Assembly (NCBI GenBank): GCA_034003585.1
Contig: JAVEYH010000069.1
Coordinates: 1-17,900 of the forward strand
DNA length: 17,900 bases
Source of the DNA: JAPXSY01 sp034003585
GTDB lineage: Bacteria; Verrucomicrobiota; Kiritimatiellia; RFP12; UBA1067
Direction: 5' to 3'
Of the stretch, positions 1 to 5,646 are shown in pieces. The notes beneath the pieces are model-generated. The model did not search any database. It was given only the letters and a program-made list of their open reading frames with translations, and had not been told where the DNA came from. A program made the position numbers and the translations under genes. Each line of letters opens with the position of its first letter. Within the stretch, counting starts at the first letter, position 1.

Positions 1-4
1 TGCT

Positions 5-694
5 CTACCGATCTCGTGGGGGCGCGGGCCGCGGGGCCGCGGAGACGGAGGGCACAGGCTGCGGCCGGAGCTGCGGCCGGTCCGAGCGGGTGCCGGTGAA
101 GATGCGCGTACCGGGGTCGCGGTTGCTTGGGGGCGCCGGCCGCGGGGCCGCGGAGACGGAGGGCACAGGCTGCGGCCGGGGCTGCGGCCGGTCCGTGCGG
201 GTGCCGGTGAAGATGCGCGAACCGGGGTCGCGGTTGCTTGGGGGCGCGGGCCGCGGGGCCGCGGAGACGGAGGGCGCAGGCTGCGGCCGGGGCTGCGGCC
301 GGTCCGTGCGGGTGCCGGTGAAGATGCGCGAACCGGGGTCGCGGTTGCTTGGGGGCGCCGGCCGCGGGGCTGCGGAGACGGAGGGCGCAGGCTGCGGCCG
401 GGAAACGGATGAGGACAACGGTTGTGAGACGCGGGGCGTGGGCATGCGGTACGTGGTTGTGGGCGCCGGCGCGCGCGCGGGTCGCGGCGCAACCGCCGTT
501 TGGGAGCGCGACGCAATCGGTCTCGCGGAAAACGAAACGCTGCGGCCCGCCTGAGAGGAGGATGCGCCTCTTGCGGAAACGGCGGATGAGTTGCGCGAGG
601 GGCGGTCGAACGACGAGGAACGCTCCCGTGCCCCCGACTCCAAACCGAAAACCGCTCCGACCAGTAAAAGAACGAGTTTCGTGTTTGTTTTCAT
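5..694 (-). CDS. Secreted basic Pro/Arg/Ser-rich tandem-repeat protein, function unknown
   Basis: This 229-residue protein begins with a signal peptide: Lys residues, then the hydrophobic core LVLLLVGAVFGL, with likely cleavage near residue 22. Residues 23-98 are low-complexity Ser/Arg/Ala/Pro. Residues 99-229 are about 3.5 copies of a 37-residue unit containing SVSAAPRPAPPSNRDPG and RIFTGTR. It is strongly basic, with no Cys and no recognisable enzyme domain, so it is probably disordered. The ATG is supported by AAGGAG seven bases upstream and by a promoter at 749-777. The stop is TAG at 5-7, so the gene is complete. It is transcribed divergently from dnaK. An envelope or surface role is only a guess from the signal peptide and composition. 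The low-complexity composition alone could be spurious, but signal peptide, Shine-Dalgarno site and promoter together favour a real gene. Confidence 0.72.
   Translation of the reverse strand: MKTNTKLVLLLVGAVFGLESGARERSSSFDRPSRNSSAVSARGASSSQAGRSVSFSARPIASRSQTAVAPRPARAPAPTTTYRMPTPRVSQPLSSSVSRPQPAPSVSAAPRPAPPSNRDPGSRIFTGTRTDRPQPRPQPAPSVSAAPRPAPPSNRDPGSRIFTGTRTDRPQPRPQPVPSVSAAPRPAPPSNRDPGTRIFTGTRSDRPQLRPQPVPSVSAAPRPAPPRDR
17..402. repeat. 111-bp direct tandem repeat, about 3.5 copies
   Basis: The marker CGGAGACGGA recurs at 40, 151, 262 and 373, exactly 111 bp apart. Units run 17-127, 128-238 and 239-349, with a partial unit at 350-402. Copies differ by only a few substitutions. The period is 37 codons, so the array stays in frame inside the minus-strand repeat protein and gains or losses of a unit would preserve the reading frame. 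Confidence 0.95.
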
Positions 695-748
695 GGTGCG
701 CTCCTTTCTTTCCGGCCTTTCATTTTCGGCTCAAGGCTCACAATCCGC

Positions 749-777
749 AGTGTAGGGGCTCGGGCCGTACCCGTCAA
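749..777 (-). promoter_or_regulatory. Housekeeping-type promoter for the repeat protein
   Basis: Read on the minus strand, TTGACG (772-777) and TACACT (749-754) are separated by exactly 17 bases. They match 5/6 and 4/6 of the sigma-70 consensus. Expected transcription start is near 742, giving a leader of about 48 nt before the ATG at 694. Confidence 0.55.
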
Positions 778-992
778 GGCCACTCGCGCGTCTGTTGTGA
801 AGGGTGTGTTTCGTATGCCAAGTTAAACGCCCGCTGCCCCCGCGTATTGCCTTGGCCGGACATTATTTTAAACATCTGGTTAACACGAGAAGAAAGAATT
901 CAAAGTGTGGTGCGCAATTTTGTCTCTTTTTGGGAAACTGTGTCATGACAAGTGTGCCAAAGCAAGAAATGAGGCCTGTCAGCCAAAACAGA

Positions 993-1022
993 TTGATGAA
1001 GGGTAAAATTCTCTAATATGCT
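993..1022 (+). promoter_or_regulatory. Candidate dnaK promoter with a start-site dyad
   Basis: TTGATG and TATGCT lie 18 bp apart, each 4/6 to consensus. The expected start near 1029 falls inside the dyad GCAACACGTTGC (1028-1039), a position typical of a repressor operator. The match is moderate and other start sites remain possible. Confidence 0.3.
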
Positions 1023-1070
1023 GTAAAGCAACACGTTGCAGACGAATCACGCTAAACGCCGAAAGAAATT

Positions 1071-1085
1071 TGGCACACAAGGTGC
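1071..1085 (+). promoter_or_regulatory. Weak sigma-54-like -24/-12 element
   Basis: TGGCACACAAGGTGC keeps the invariant GG (1072-1073) and GC (1084-1085) at the correct spacing of the consensus TGGCACG-N4-TTGC. The -12 half reads GTGC rather than TTGC. It would start transcription near 1097, 47 nt before the dnaK ATG. No activator site or rpoN gene is in the window, so a chance match is quite possible. Confidence 0.2.
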
Positions 1086-1143
1086 GTCATGCCTCACGTC
1101 CGCATTGAGGTGTTGAGTAAGGGCGGATGAAACGGAGCGCAAA

Positions 1144-3090
1144 ATGGCAAAAGTTTTGGGAATCGATTTAGGGACCACAAACTCCTGCATGTGTGTGATG
1201 GAGGGTGGGGAGCCTGTGGTGATCCCGAATGCGGAAGGGCAGAGGACAACGCCTTCGATTGTGGGCTTCACGAAGAGTGGTGAGAGGCTGGTCGGGCAAG
1301 CCGCCAAGCGTCAGGCGGTGACCAACCCCAAGAACACGGTTTACTCGATCAAGCGTTTCATGGGGCGCCGTTATGATGAGATGGCGCATGAGATTTCGAT
1401 GGTGCCGTACGATGTGGTGCGCGCCGCGAACGGCGATGCGCAGGTGAAGATCGGGGACAAGGCGTACTCGCCCCCCGAGATCTCGGCCATGATTCTGCAG
1501 AAACTCAAGACCGACGCGGAGGCCTATCTGGGCGAGTCGGTCACACAGGCCGTGATTACCGTGCCGGCCTATTTTAACGACAGCCAGCGTCAGGCCACCA
1601 AAGACGCCGGGCGCATCGCGGGGCTTGAGGTGTTGCGCATCATCAACGAGCCGACGGCCGCCTCGCTGGCCTACGGGCTGGACAAGAAAAAGGATGAGAA
1701 GATCGCGGTGTACGATTTTGGCGGCGGCACCTTCGATATCTCGGTTCTCGACATCGGCGACGGCGTGTTTGAGGTGAAGGCCACCAACGGCGACACCCAT
1801 CTCGGCGGCGACGATCTGGATCAGGCGGTGATGAACTGGCTGATCGAGGAGTTCCGGAAAGAGAACGGGATCGACCTCTCCAAGGACATGATGGCGCTGC
1901 AGCGTCTGAAGGAGGCTGCGGAAAAGGCCAAGTGCGAGCTCTCTTCGGCGGCCAGTTCCGACATCAATCTGCCTTTTATCACGGCCGACGCCAATGGGCC
2001 CAAGCATCTGACGGTTACCCTGAGCCGCGCCAAGCTGGAGCAGCTCACCGACGGCCTGATCGGACGTACGGCGCAGCCTTGCCGCAAGTGCATGAGCGAC
2101 GCCGGACTGTCGACGGTCGACGAGGTGGTGCTGGTCGGCGGCCAGACGCGGATGCCGCGCCTGCAGGAGAAGGCCAAAGAGCTTTTCGGCAAAGAGCCGC
2201 ACAAGGGGGTCAATCCCGACGAGGTGGTGGCCGTGGGCGCCGCGATCCAGGGCGGAATCCTGAAGGGCGAGGTCAAGGACGTGCTGCTGCTGGACGTGAC
2301 CCCCCTGACGCTCGGCATCGAGACGCTCGGCGGCGTGATGACGCCCCTCATCGAGCGCAACACGACGATCCCCACCAAAAAGAGCGAAATCTTCAGTACG
2401 GCCGCGGACAACCAGCCGTCGGTCGAGATCCATGTGCTGCAGGGCGAGCGCAAGATGGCGGGTGACAACAAGACCATCGGGAAATTCCATTTGGACGGCA
2501 TCCCGCCCGCGCCGCGCGGACGCCCGCAGATCGAGGTGACCTTCGACATCGACGCCAACGGCATCCTGAATGTCAGCGCCAAGGATCTGGGCACCGGCAA
2601 AGAGCAGAAGATCACCATCACGGCGTCCAGCGGACTCTCAAAAGAGGAGATCGAGCGCATGCGCAAGGATGCCGAGACGCATGCGGCGGAGGATGCCCAG
2701 CGCCGCGACGCGGTGGAGACGCGCAATCAGGCCGAAAATCTCTGCTATCAGGTCGAGAAACTGCTCACGGAGAACGCCGAAAAGATTCCGGCCGAGAAAA
2801 AGGCTCCGGTCGAGAAGGCGGTGGCGGAGCTCAAGGAAGCGCTGAAAGGCGGATCGTCCGAGATGATCAAGGCCAAACAGGAGGCGCTCAACCAGGCGAT
2901 GTCCGCCGTGACCGAAGGCCTGTACGCGCAACAGCCGGGCGGCCAGCCCGGCGGCGGAGCGGGCTTTGACGCCGCCGCCGCGGGCGCCACGGCAACGGAG
3001 GACTCCTCCGCCTCCTCGGCGAAGCAGCCGGGCGATGACGGGGTGATCGACGCCGATTACACCATGATGGACGACAACAAGAAACGCTGA
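1144..3090 (+). CDS. dnaK: Molecular chaperone DnaK (Hsp70)
   Basis: DnaK is the cytosolic ATP-dependent Hsp70 that binds exposed hydrophobic peptides, working with DnaJ and GrpE. The 648 residues compare with about 638 in E. coli. The ATPase domain spans about 1-378: phosphate loop GIDLGTTNS (6-14), catalytic Lys70 in SIKRFMGR, NEPTAASLAYGLD (168-180) and DFGGGTFDIS (191-200). The interdomain linker DVLLLDVTPLTL is at 379-390. The substrate domain follows, with the motif IEVTFDIDANGILNVSAKD, then a helical lid. A Gly/Ala-rich tail ends in GVIDADYTMMDD, close to the usual EEVKD-type terminus. The ATG has CGGAG six bases upstream. It heads a dnaK-groES-groEL unit, 70 nt before groES. The segment QPCRKCMSDAG (311-321) carries an extra Cys where the family usually has ALKDAG-like residues. 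Confidence 0.98.
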   Translation: MAKVLGIDLGTTNSCMCVMEGGEPVVIPNAEGQRTTPSIVGFTKSGERLVGQAAKRQAVTNPKNTVYSIKRFMGRRYDEMAHEISMVPYDVVRAANGDAQVKIGDKAYSPPEISAMILQKLKTDAEAYLGESVTQAVITVPAYFNDSQRQATKDAGRIAGLEVLRIINEPTAASLAYGLDKKKDEKIAVYDFGGGTFDISVLDIGDGVFEVKATNGDTHLGGDDLDQAVMNWLIEEFRKENGIDLSKDMMALQRLKEAAEKAKCELSSAASSDINLPFITADANGPKHLTVTLSRAKLEQLTDGLIGRTAQPCRKCMSDAGLSTVDEVVLVGGQTRMPRLQEKAKELFGKEPHKGVNPDEVVAVGAAIQGGILKGEVKDVLLLDVTPLTLGIETLGGVMTPLIERNTTIPTKKSEIFSTAADNQPSVEIHVLQGERKMAGDNKTIGKFHLDGIPPAPRGRPQIEVTFDIDANGILNVSAKDLGTGKEQKITITASSGLSKEEIERMRKDAETHAAEDAQRRDAVETRNQAENLCYQVEKLLTENAEKIPAEKKAPVEKAVAELKEALKGGSSEMIKAKQEALNQAMSAVTEGLYAQQPGGQPGGGAGFDAAAAGATATEDSSASSAKQPGDDGVIDADYTMMDDNKKR

Positions 3091-3109
3091 TTTCCAATCA
3101 ACCCTCGTA

Positions 3110-3129
3110 GGGGCGGGTTTGTCTGCCCC
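3110..3129 (+). other. Hairpin between dnaK and groES
   Basis: GGGGCGG (3110-3116) pairs with CTGCCCC (3123-3129), with one G-U pair and the loop GTTTGT. No T-run follows, so it is not a standard terminator. It sits 19 nt after the dnaK stop and ends about 20 nt before the groES Shine-Dalgarno site. An RNA-processing or stability element that sets the dnaK:groES ratio is plausible but unproven. Confidence 0.4.
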
Positions 3130-3160
3130 CCCGAACTTAAACCCAAAAAGGAGAGAAGAC

Positions 3161-3448
3161 ATGACGAAAATTCGTCCGCTCGGCGACCGCGTGTTGGTCG
3201 AGCCGCTTGACGTGAAGGAAGTCAACAAAGGCGGTATCATCATTCCCGATTCCGCCAAAGAGAAGCCGATGGAGGGCAAAGTGATCGCCATCGGAAAGAA
3301 ACGGGACGACGACGGCAAAGAGATCCCGTTTGATGTCAAGGCCGGCGACAAGGTGCTCCTGCCCAAGTACGGCGGCACCGAGGTCAAGATCGACGACAAA
3401 ACCTACCAGCTCGTCCGCGAAGAGGATCTGCTGGGCGTGATTGTGTAA
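3161..3448 (+). CDS. groES: Co-chaperonin GroES (Hsp10)
   Basis: GroES is the 10-kDa heptameric lid of the GroEL chamber. The 95 residues match the family length. The N-terminal strand IRPLGDRVLVEPL is followed by the mobile-loop region around residues 17-33 with GGIIIPDSAKEKP, the GroEL-binding hydrophobic tripeptide being III. The roof/base segment GKVIAIGKKRDDDGKEIPFDVKAGD would be too long to show whole, but GDKVLLPKYGG and the terminal LVREEDLLGVIV are clear. The ATG at 3161 is preferred over an upstream in-frame TTG at 3119: it has AGGAG seven bases upstream, and the protein starts directly at the conserved core. groEL follows after 37 nt, so the two are surely co-transcribed. Confidence 0.97.
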   Translation: MTKIRPLGDRVLVEPLDVKEVNKGGIIIPDSAKEKPMEGKVIAIGKKRDDDGKEIPFDVKAGDKVLLPKYGGTEVKIDDKTYQLVREEDLLGVIV

Positions 3449-3485
3449 CGCATAACCCATCACACCGTTTAAGGAGAAAAAGAGT

Positions 3486-5111
3486 ATGGCTGCGAAACAG
3501 ATGATGTACAACATGGAAGCCCGCCAGAAGATTCTGAGCGGCATTTCCAAGCTCAACAAGGCGGTCGCCTCGACCCTCGGTCCCTGCGGGCGCAACGTGA
3601 TCCTCGACAAGAAGTTCGGCTCGCCCGCCATCACCAAGGACGGCGTGTCGGTCGCCAAGGAGATCGAGCTGCCCTGCCCGTTTGAAAACATGGGCGCCCA
3701 GATGGTCCGCGAAGTCGCCAGCAAGACCAGCGACGTGGCGGGTGACGGCACCACGACCGCGACGCTCCTGGCCGAGTCGATCTATCGCGAAGGCCTCAAG
3801 AACGTGACTGCCGGCGCGAACCCGATGGCCATCAAACGCGGCATCGACAAGGCGACCAAGGCGGTCGTCGACGCGATCGCGAAGCAGGCCAAGAAGGTCA
3901 AGGACCCCTCCGAAATCGCACAGGTCGCCTCCATCTCCGCCAACGGCGAAGAGGAGATCGGCGCGATCATCTCCGAGGCGATGGACAAGGTCGGCAAAGA
4001 CGGCACCATCACCGTGGAAGAGGCCAAGACGCTGGAGACCACGCTGGATGTCGTGGAAGGCATGCAGTTCGATAAGGGGTATCTCTCGCCGTATTTCGTG
4101 ACGAACGCGGAAGAGATGGAGTGCGTGCTGGAGAACCCTTATATCCTGATCTTCGAGAAAAAGATCTCGAGCCTCAACGACATGCTGCCGCTGTTGCAGA
4201 ATGTCGCCAAATCGGGCAAGCCGCTGATGATCATCGCCGAGGATGTCGAGGGGGAAGCCCTGGCCACGCTCGTGGTGAACAAGCTGCGCGGTACGCTGCA
4301 GGTCTGCGCCGTCAAGGCGCCGGGCTTCGGCGACCGCCGCAAGGCGATGCTGGAGGATATCGCGATCCTGACCGGCGGCCAGATGATCAGCGAGGATCTC
4401 GGCATCAAGCTCGAGAACGTTGAGATCGGCCAGCTCGGCCGCGCGAAGAAAGTCACGGTCGACAAGGACAACACCACGATCGTCGAGGGCGGCGGCAAGA
4501 CCAGCGACATCCAGGGCCGCGTGGCGCTCATCAAGAAGCAGATTGATGAGACGACGTCGGATTATGACCGCGAGAAGCTCCAGGAGCGTCTGGCGAAGCT
4601 GGCCGGCGGTGTGGCGATCATCAAAGTCGGCGCCGCGACCGAAGCCGCGATGAAAGAGAAGAAGGATCGCGTGGACGACGCGTTGCACGCGACCCGCGCC
4701 GCGGTGGAAGAGGGCATTGTCGCCGGCGGCGGCGTGGCGCTCATCCGCTGCCAGAAGGCGTTGGAAGCGGTGGAAGTCTGCGGCGACGAGAAGGTCGGCG
4801 TGGCGATCATCCGCAAGAGCCTCGAGGCCCCGCTGCGCCAGCTCGTCGAGAACGCCGGCCTGGAAGCCGCGCTGATCGTCGAGAGCGTCAAGAACGGCAA
4901 GGGTGCCTACGGCTACAACGTGGCGACCGGCGCGTACACCGACCTGGTGAAGGACGGTGTGCTGGATCCGGCCAAGGTCACGCGCAGCGCGCTGCAGAAC
5001 GCGGCGTCGATCGCGGGCCTGCTGCTGATCACCGAGTGCATGGTCACGGAGATTCCCGAGAAGAAGGAAGCTCCGGCACCGAACCCGGGTATGGGCGGCA
5101 TGGACATGTAA
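3486..5111 (+). CDS. groEL: Chaperonin GroEL (Hsp60)
   Basis: GroEL is the 60-kDa subunit of the double-ring ATP-driven folding chamber. Length is 541 residues against 548 in E. coli. The equatorial domain shows the nucleotide motif TLGPCGRNV (30-38), ITKDGVSVAKEIEL and GDGTTTAT starting at residue 86, with the ATP/Mg-binding Asp87. The apical domain includes DKGYLSPYFVTN, KISSLNDMLPLL and VKAPGFGDRRKAML. The returning equatorial part has GGVAIIKVGAATE, VDDALHATRAA (catalytic Asp398 equivalent) and EEGIVAGGGVAL. The C-terminus is the usual GMGGMDM tail. AGGAG lies nine bases before the ATG. Residue 34 is Cys, where E. coli and most bacteria have Lys, next to the nucleotide pocket. Transcription ends at the terminator at 5158-5200. 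Confidence 0.98.
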   Translation: MAAKQMMYNMEARQKILSGISKLNKAVASTLGPCGRNVILDKKFGSPAITKDGVSVAKEIELPCPFENMGAQMVREVASKTSDVAGDGTTTATLLAESIYREGLKNVTAGANPMAIKRGIDKATKAVVDAIAKQAKKVKDPSEIAQVASISANGEEEIGAIISEAMDKVGKDGTITVEEAKTLETTLDVVEGMQFDKGYLSPYFVTNAEEMECVLENPYILIFEKKISSLNDMLPLLQNVAKSGKPLMIIAEDVEGEALATLVVNKLRGTLQVCAVKAPGFGDRRKAMLEDIAILTGGQMISEDLGIKLENVEIGQLGRAKKVTVDKDNTTIVEGGGKTSDIQGRVALIKKQIDETTSDYDREKLQERLAKLAGGVAIIKVGAATEAAMKEKKDRVDDALHATRAAVEEGIVAGGGVALIRCQKALEAVEVCGDEKVGVAIIRKSLEAPLRQLVENAGLEAALIVESVKNGKGAYGYNVATGAYTDLVKDGVLDPAKVTRSALQNAASIAGLLLITECMVTEIPEKKEAPAPNPGMGGMDM

Positions 5112-5120
5112 GACGGGAAG

Positions 5121-5148
5121 ACCGTTTCCGGCTCAAACCGGAAACGGT
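5121..5148 (+). other. Perfect 11-bp hairpin after groEL
   Basis: ACCGTTTCCGG (5121-5131) pairs perfectly with CCGGAAACGGT (5138-5148) around the 6-nt loop CTCAAA. No T-tract follows, so it is probably a 3'-end stabilising or pausing hairpin ahead of the true terminator. Confidence 0.55.
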
Positions 5149-5157
5149 GTGTTCGAC

Positions 5158-5200
5158 AAGGCCGCGCGGCGGGAACTCCCGGCGCGCGGCTTTCGTTTTT
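5158..5200 (+). terminator. Intrinsic terminator of dnaK-groESL
   Basis: GCCGCGCG (5161-5168) pairs with CGCGCGGC (5183-5190). After a G/G mismatch, CGGG pairs with CCCG around the loop AACT. The tract TTTCGTTTTT (5191-5200) follows, and AAG at the base can pair with TTT. Confidence 0.85.
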
Positions 5201-5250
5201 GCTGGGCGGGTATGCCCGGTTGCGCGCCGTCCGCGGGAAGACGGATACCG

Positions 5251-5288
5251 AAAAAAACGCTGACCGCCACAACTTGTGACGATCAGCG
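5251..5288 (-). terminator. Intrinsic terminator of the tRNA-Cys unit
   Basis: On the minus strand CGCTGATCG pairs with CGGTCAGCG (one G-U). A T-G pair and CACA/TGTG extend the stem around a 3-nt loop, and seven T's follow (the A-run at 5251-5257 on the plus strand). It begins 8 nt after the 3' CCA of the tRNA and faces the groEL terminator. Confidence 0.85.
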
Positions 5289-5295
5289 GAAGAGA

Positions 5296-5369
5296 TGGAG
5301 GTGCGAAGCGGAATTGAACCGCTGTACGAGGTTTTGCAGACCTCTGCCTAACCACTCGGCCATCGCACC
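5296..5369 (-). tRNA. tRNA-Cys (anticodon GCA)
   Basis: The 74-nt gene folds into a normal cloverleaf. The acceptor stem is GGTGCGA/TCGCACC. The D-arm is GCC/GGC with GG in the loop. The anticodon stem GAGGT/ACCTC encloses the loop CTGCAAA, with anticodon GCA. The variable loop is GTAC and the T-arm AGCGG-TTCAATT-CCGCT. The discriminator base is T, the identity element of tRNA-Cys, and the CCA end is encoded. It lies 13 nt downstream of the 31-residue protein gene and just before a strong terminator, so the two probably share the promoter at 5490-5518. Confidence 0.97.
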
Positions 5370-5382
5370 CTGACGAAAAACA

Positions 5383-5478
5383 TTACTTTTTCATCGCGGC
5401 GCGCAGCCTCTGGTTGATCCGCTTGTTGCGGGCTTCCCGGCGCTGGCGCTTCAGACGTTTTCTAAGTTGCTGTCCCAT
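5383..5478 (-). CDS. 31-residue highly basic protein, possibly ribosome-associated
   Basis: The frame begins ATG GGA CAG CAA CTT AGA AAA and ends TAA at 5383-5385. It encodes MGQQLRKRLKRQRREARN followed by KRINQRLRAAMKK. Fourteen of 31 residues are Lys or Arg and one is acidic, giving a net charge near +13, and the pattern suits one amphipathic helix. Such composition resembles small ribosomal or RNA-binding proteins, but I do not recognise the family. The codons match the GC-rich neighbours. A consensus promoter lies so close that the leader would be only about 4-6 nt, and there is no Shine-Dalgarno site, so translation would be nearly leaderless. The tRNA-Cys gene follows 13 nt downstream. 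The alternative is a non-coding tRNA leader, but an exact start, a clean stop and biased composition favour a gene. Confidence 0.6.
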   Translation of the reverse strand: MGQQLRKRLKRQRREARNKRINQRLRAAMKK

Positions 5479-5489
5479 AACGGGCGCTC

Positions 5490-5518
5490 ACTGTATCAGG
5501 CCGGGTTTTCCCTGTCAA
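5490..5518 (-). promoter_or_regulatory. Strong promoter for mini-protein and tRNA-Cys
   Basis: On the minus strand a perfect TTGACA (5513-5518) is followed by a 17-bp spacer and TACAGT (5490-5495), preceded by TGA as in an extended -10. The expected start near 5483 is only about five bases before the ATG at 5478. Confidence 0.75.
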
Positions 5519-5585
5519 CGGCTAGTTTCGTGCGTCTTCTTTTTTTTTCTCCAAAACAAAAAGTTCGAATGCGACGCATTGCATG

Positions 5586-5613
5586 TTGACAAAATAACAA
5601 AAAATGTCATGAT
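5586..5613 (+). promoter_or_regulatory. Promoter of the fabH-fabF-fabZ-zwf unit
   Basis: A perfect TTGACA (5586-5591), a 16-bp AT-rich spacer and CATGAT (5608-5613, 4/6) predict a start near 5620, 27 nt before the fabH ATG. It lies back to back with the promoter of the tRNA-Cys unit, about 67 bp between the two -35 boxes. Confidence 0.65.
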
Positions 5614-5646
5614 CAGAAACTGTCTTTCAGAGCCGAAAGGATTCGC

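Larger units (their letters stand above)
778..1143 (+). promoter_or_regulatory. AT-rich control region upstream of dnaK
   Basis: No credible gene lies here. The AT-richness at about 840-1080 contrasts with the GC-rich flanks. Visible elements are: a perfect 10-bp palindrome TGTCATGACA at 941-950; a possible promoter TTGATG (993-998), 18-bp spacer, TATGCT (1017-1022), with TAATAT at 1014-1019 as an alternative -10; the dyad GCAAC-AC-GTTGC at 1028-1039, on the expected start site; and TGGCAC...GTGC at 1071-1085, which has the GG/GC spacing of a sigma-54 site. TGTGCCAAA (953-961) is the reverse complement of TTTGGCACA near 1069-1077. I found no CIRCE element (TTAGCACTC-N9-GAGTGCTAA). The region very likely contains the dnaK promoter, but which element is used is uncertain. 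Confidence 0.45.

Noticed and set aside
17..402. CRISPR-like array
   Set aside because: The repeats are head-to-tail 111-bp units with no spacers between them and lie inside a coding frame.
870..915. Possible CIRCE operator (GTTAACAC ... GTGTGG)
   Set aside because: The arms do not match TTAGCACTC/GAGTGCTAA and the spacing is wrong.
90..948. Two plus-strand frames across the 111-bp repeats and dnaK upstream region
   Set aside because: The Gly/Arg/Cys-rich products lack ribosome sites. The minus strand has the signal peptide, ribosome site and promoter.
1168..2490. 440-codon open frame opposite dnaK
   Set aside because: Long antisense frames across dnaK are a well-known consequence of its codon pattern. 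There is no ribosome site or recognisable domain.
3384..4688. 434-codon open frame opposite groES/groEL
   Set aside because: Its composition (many D, H, R, L repeats) mirrors the groEL codons in GC-rich DNA. groEL on the other strand is certain.
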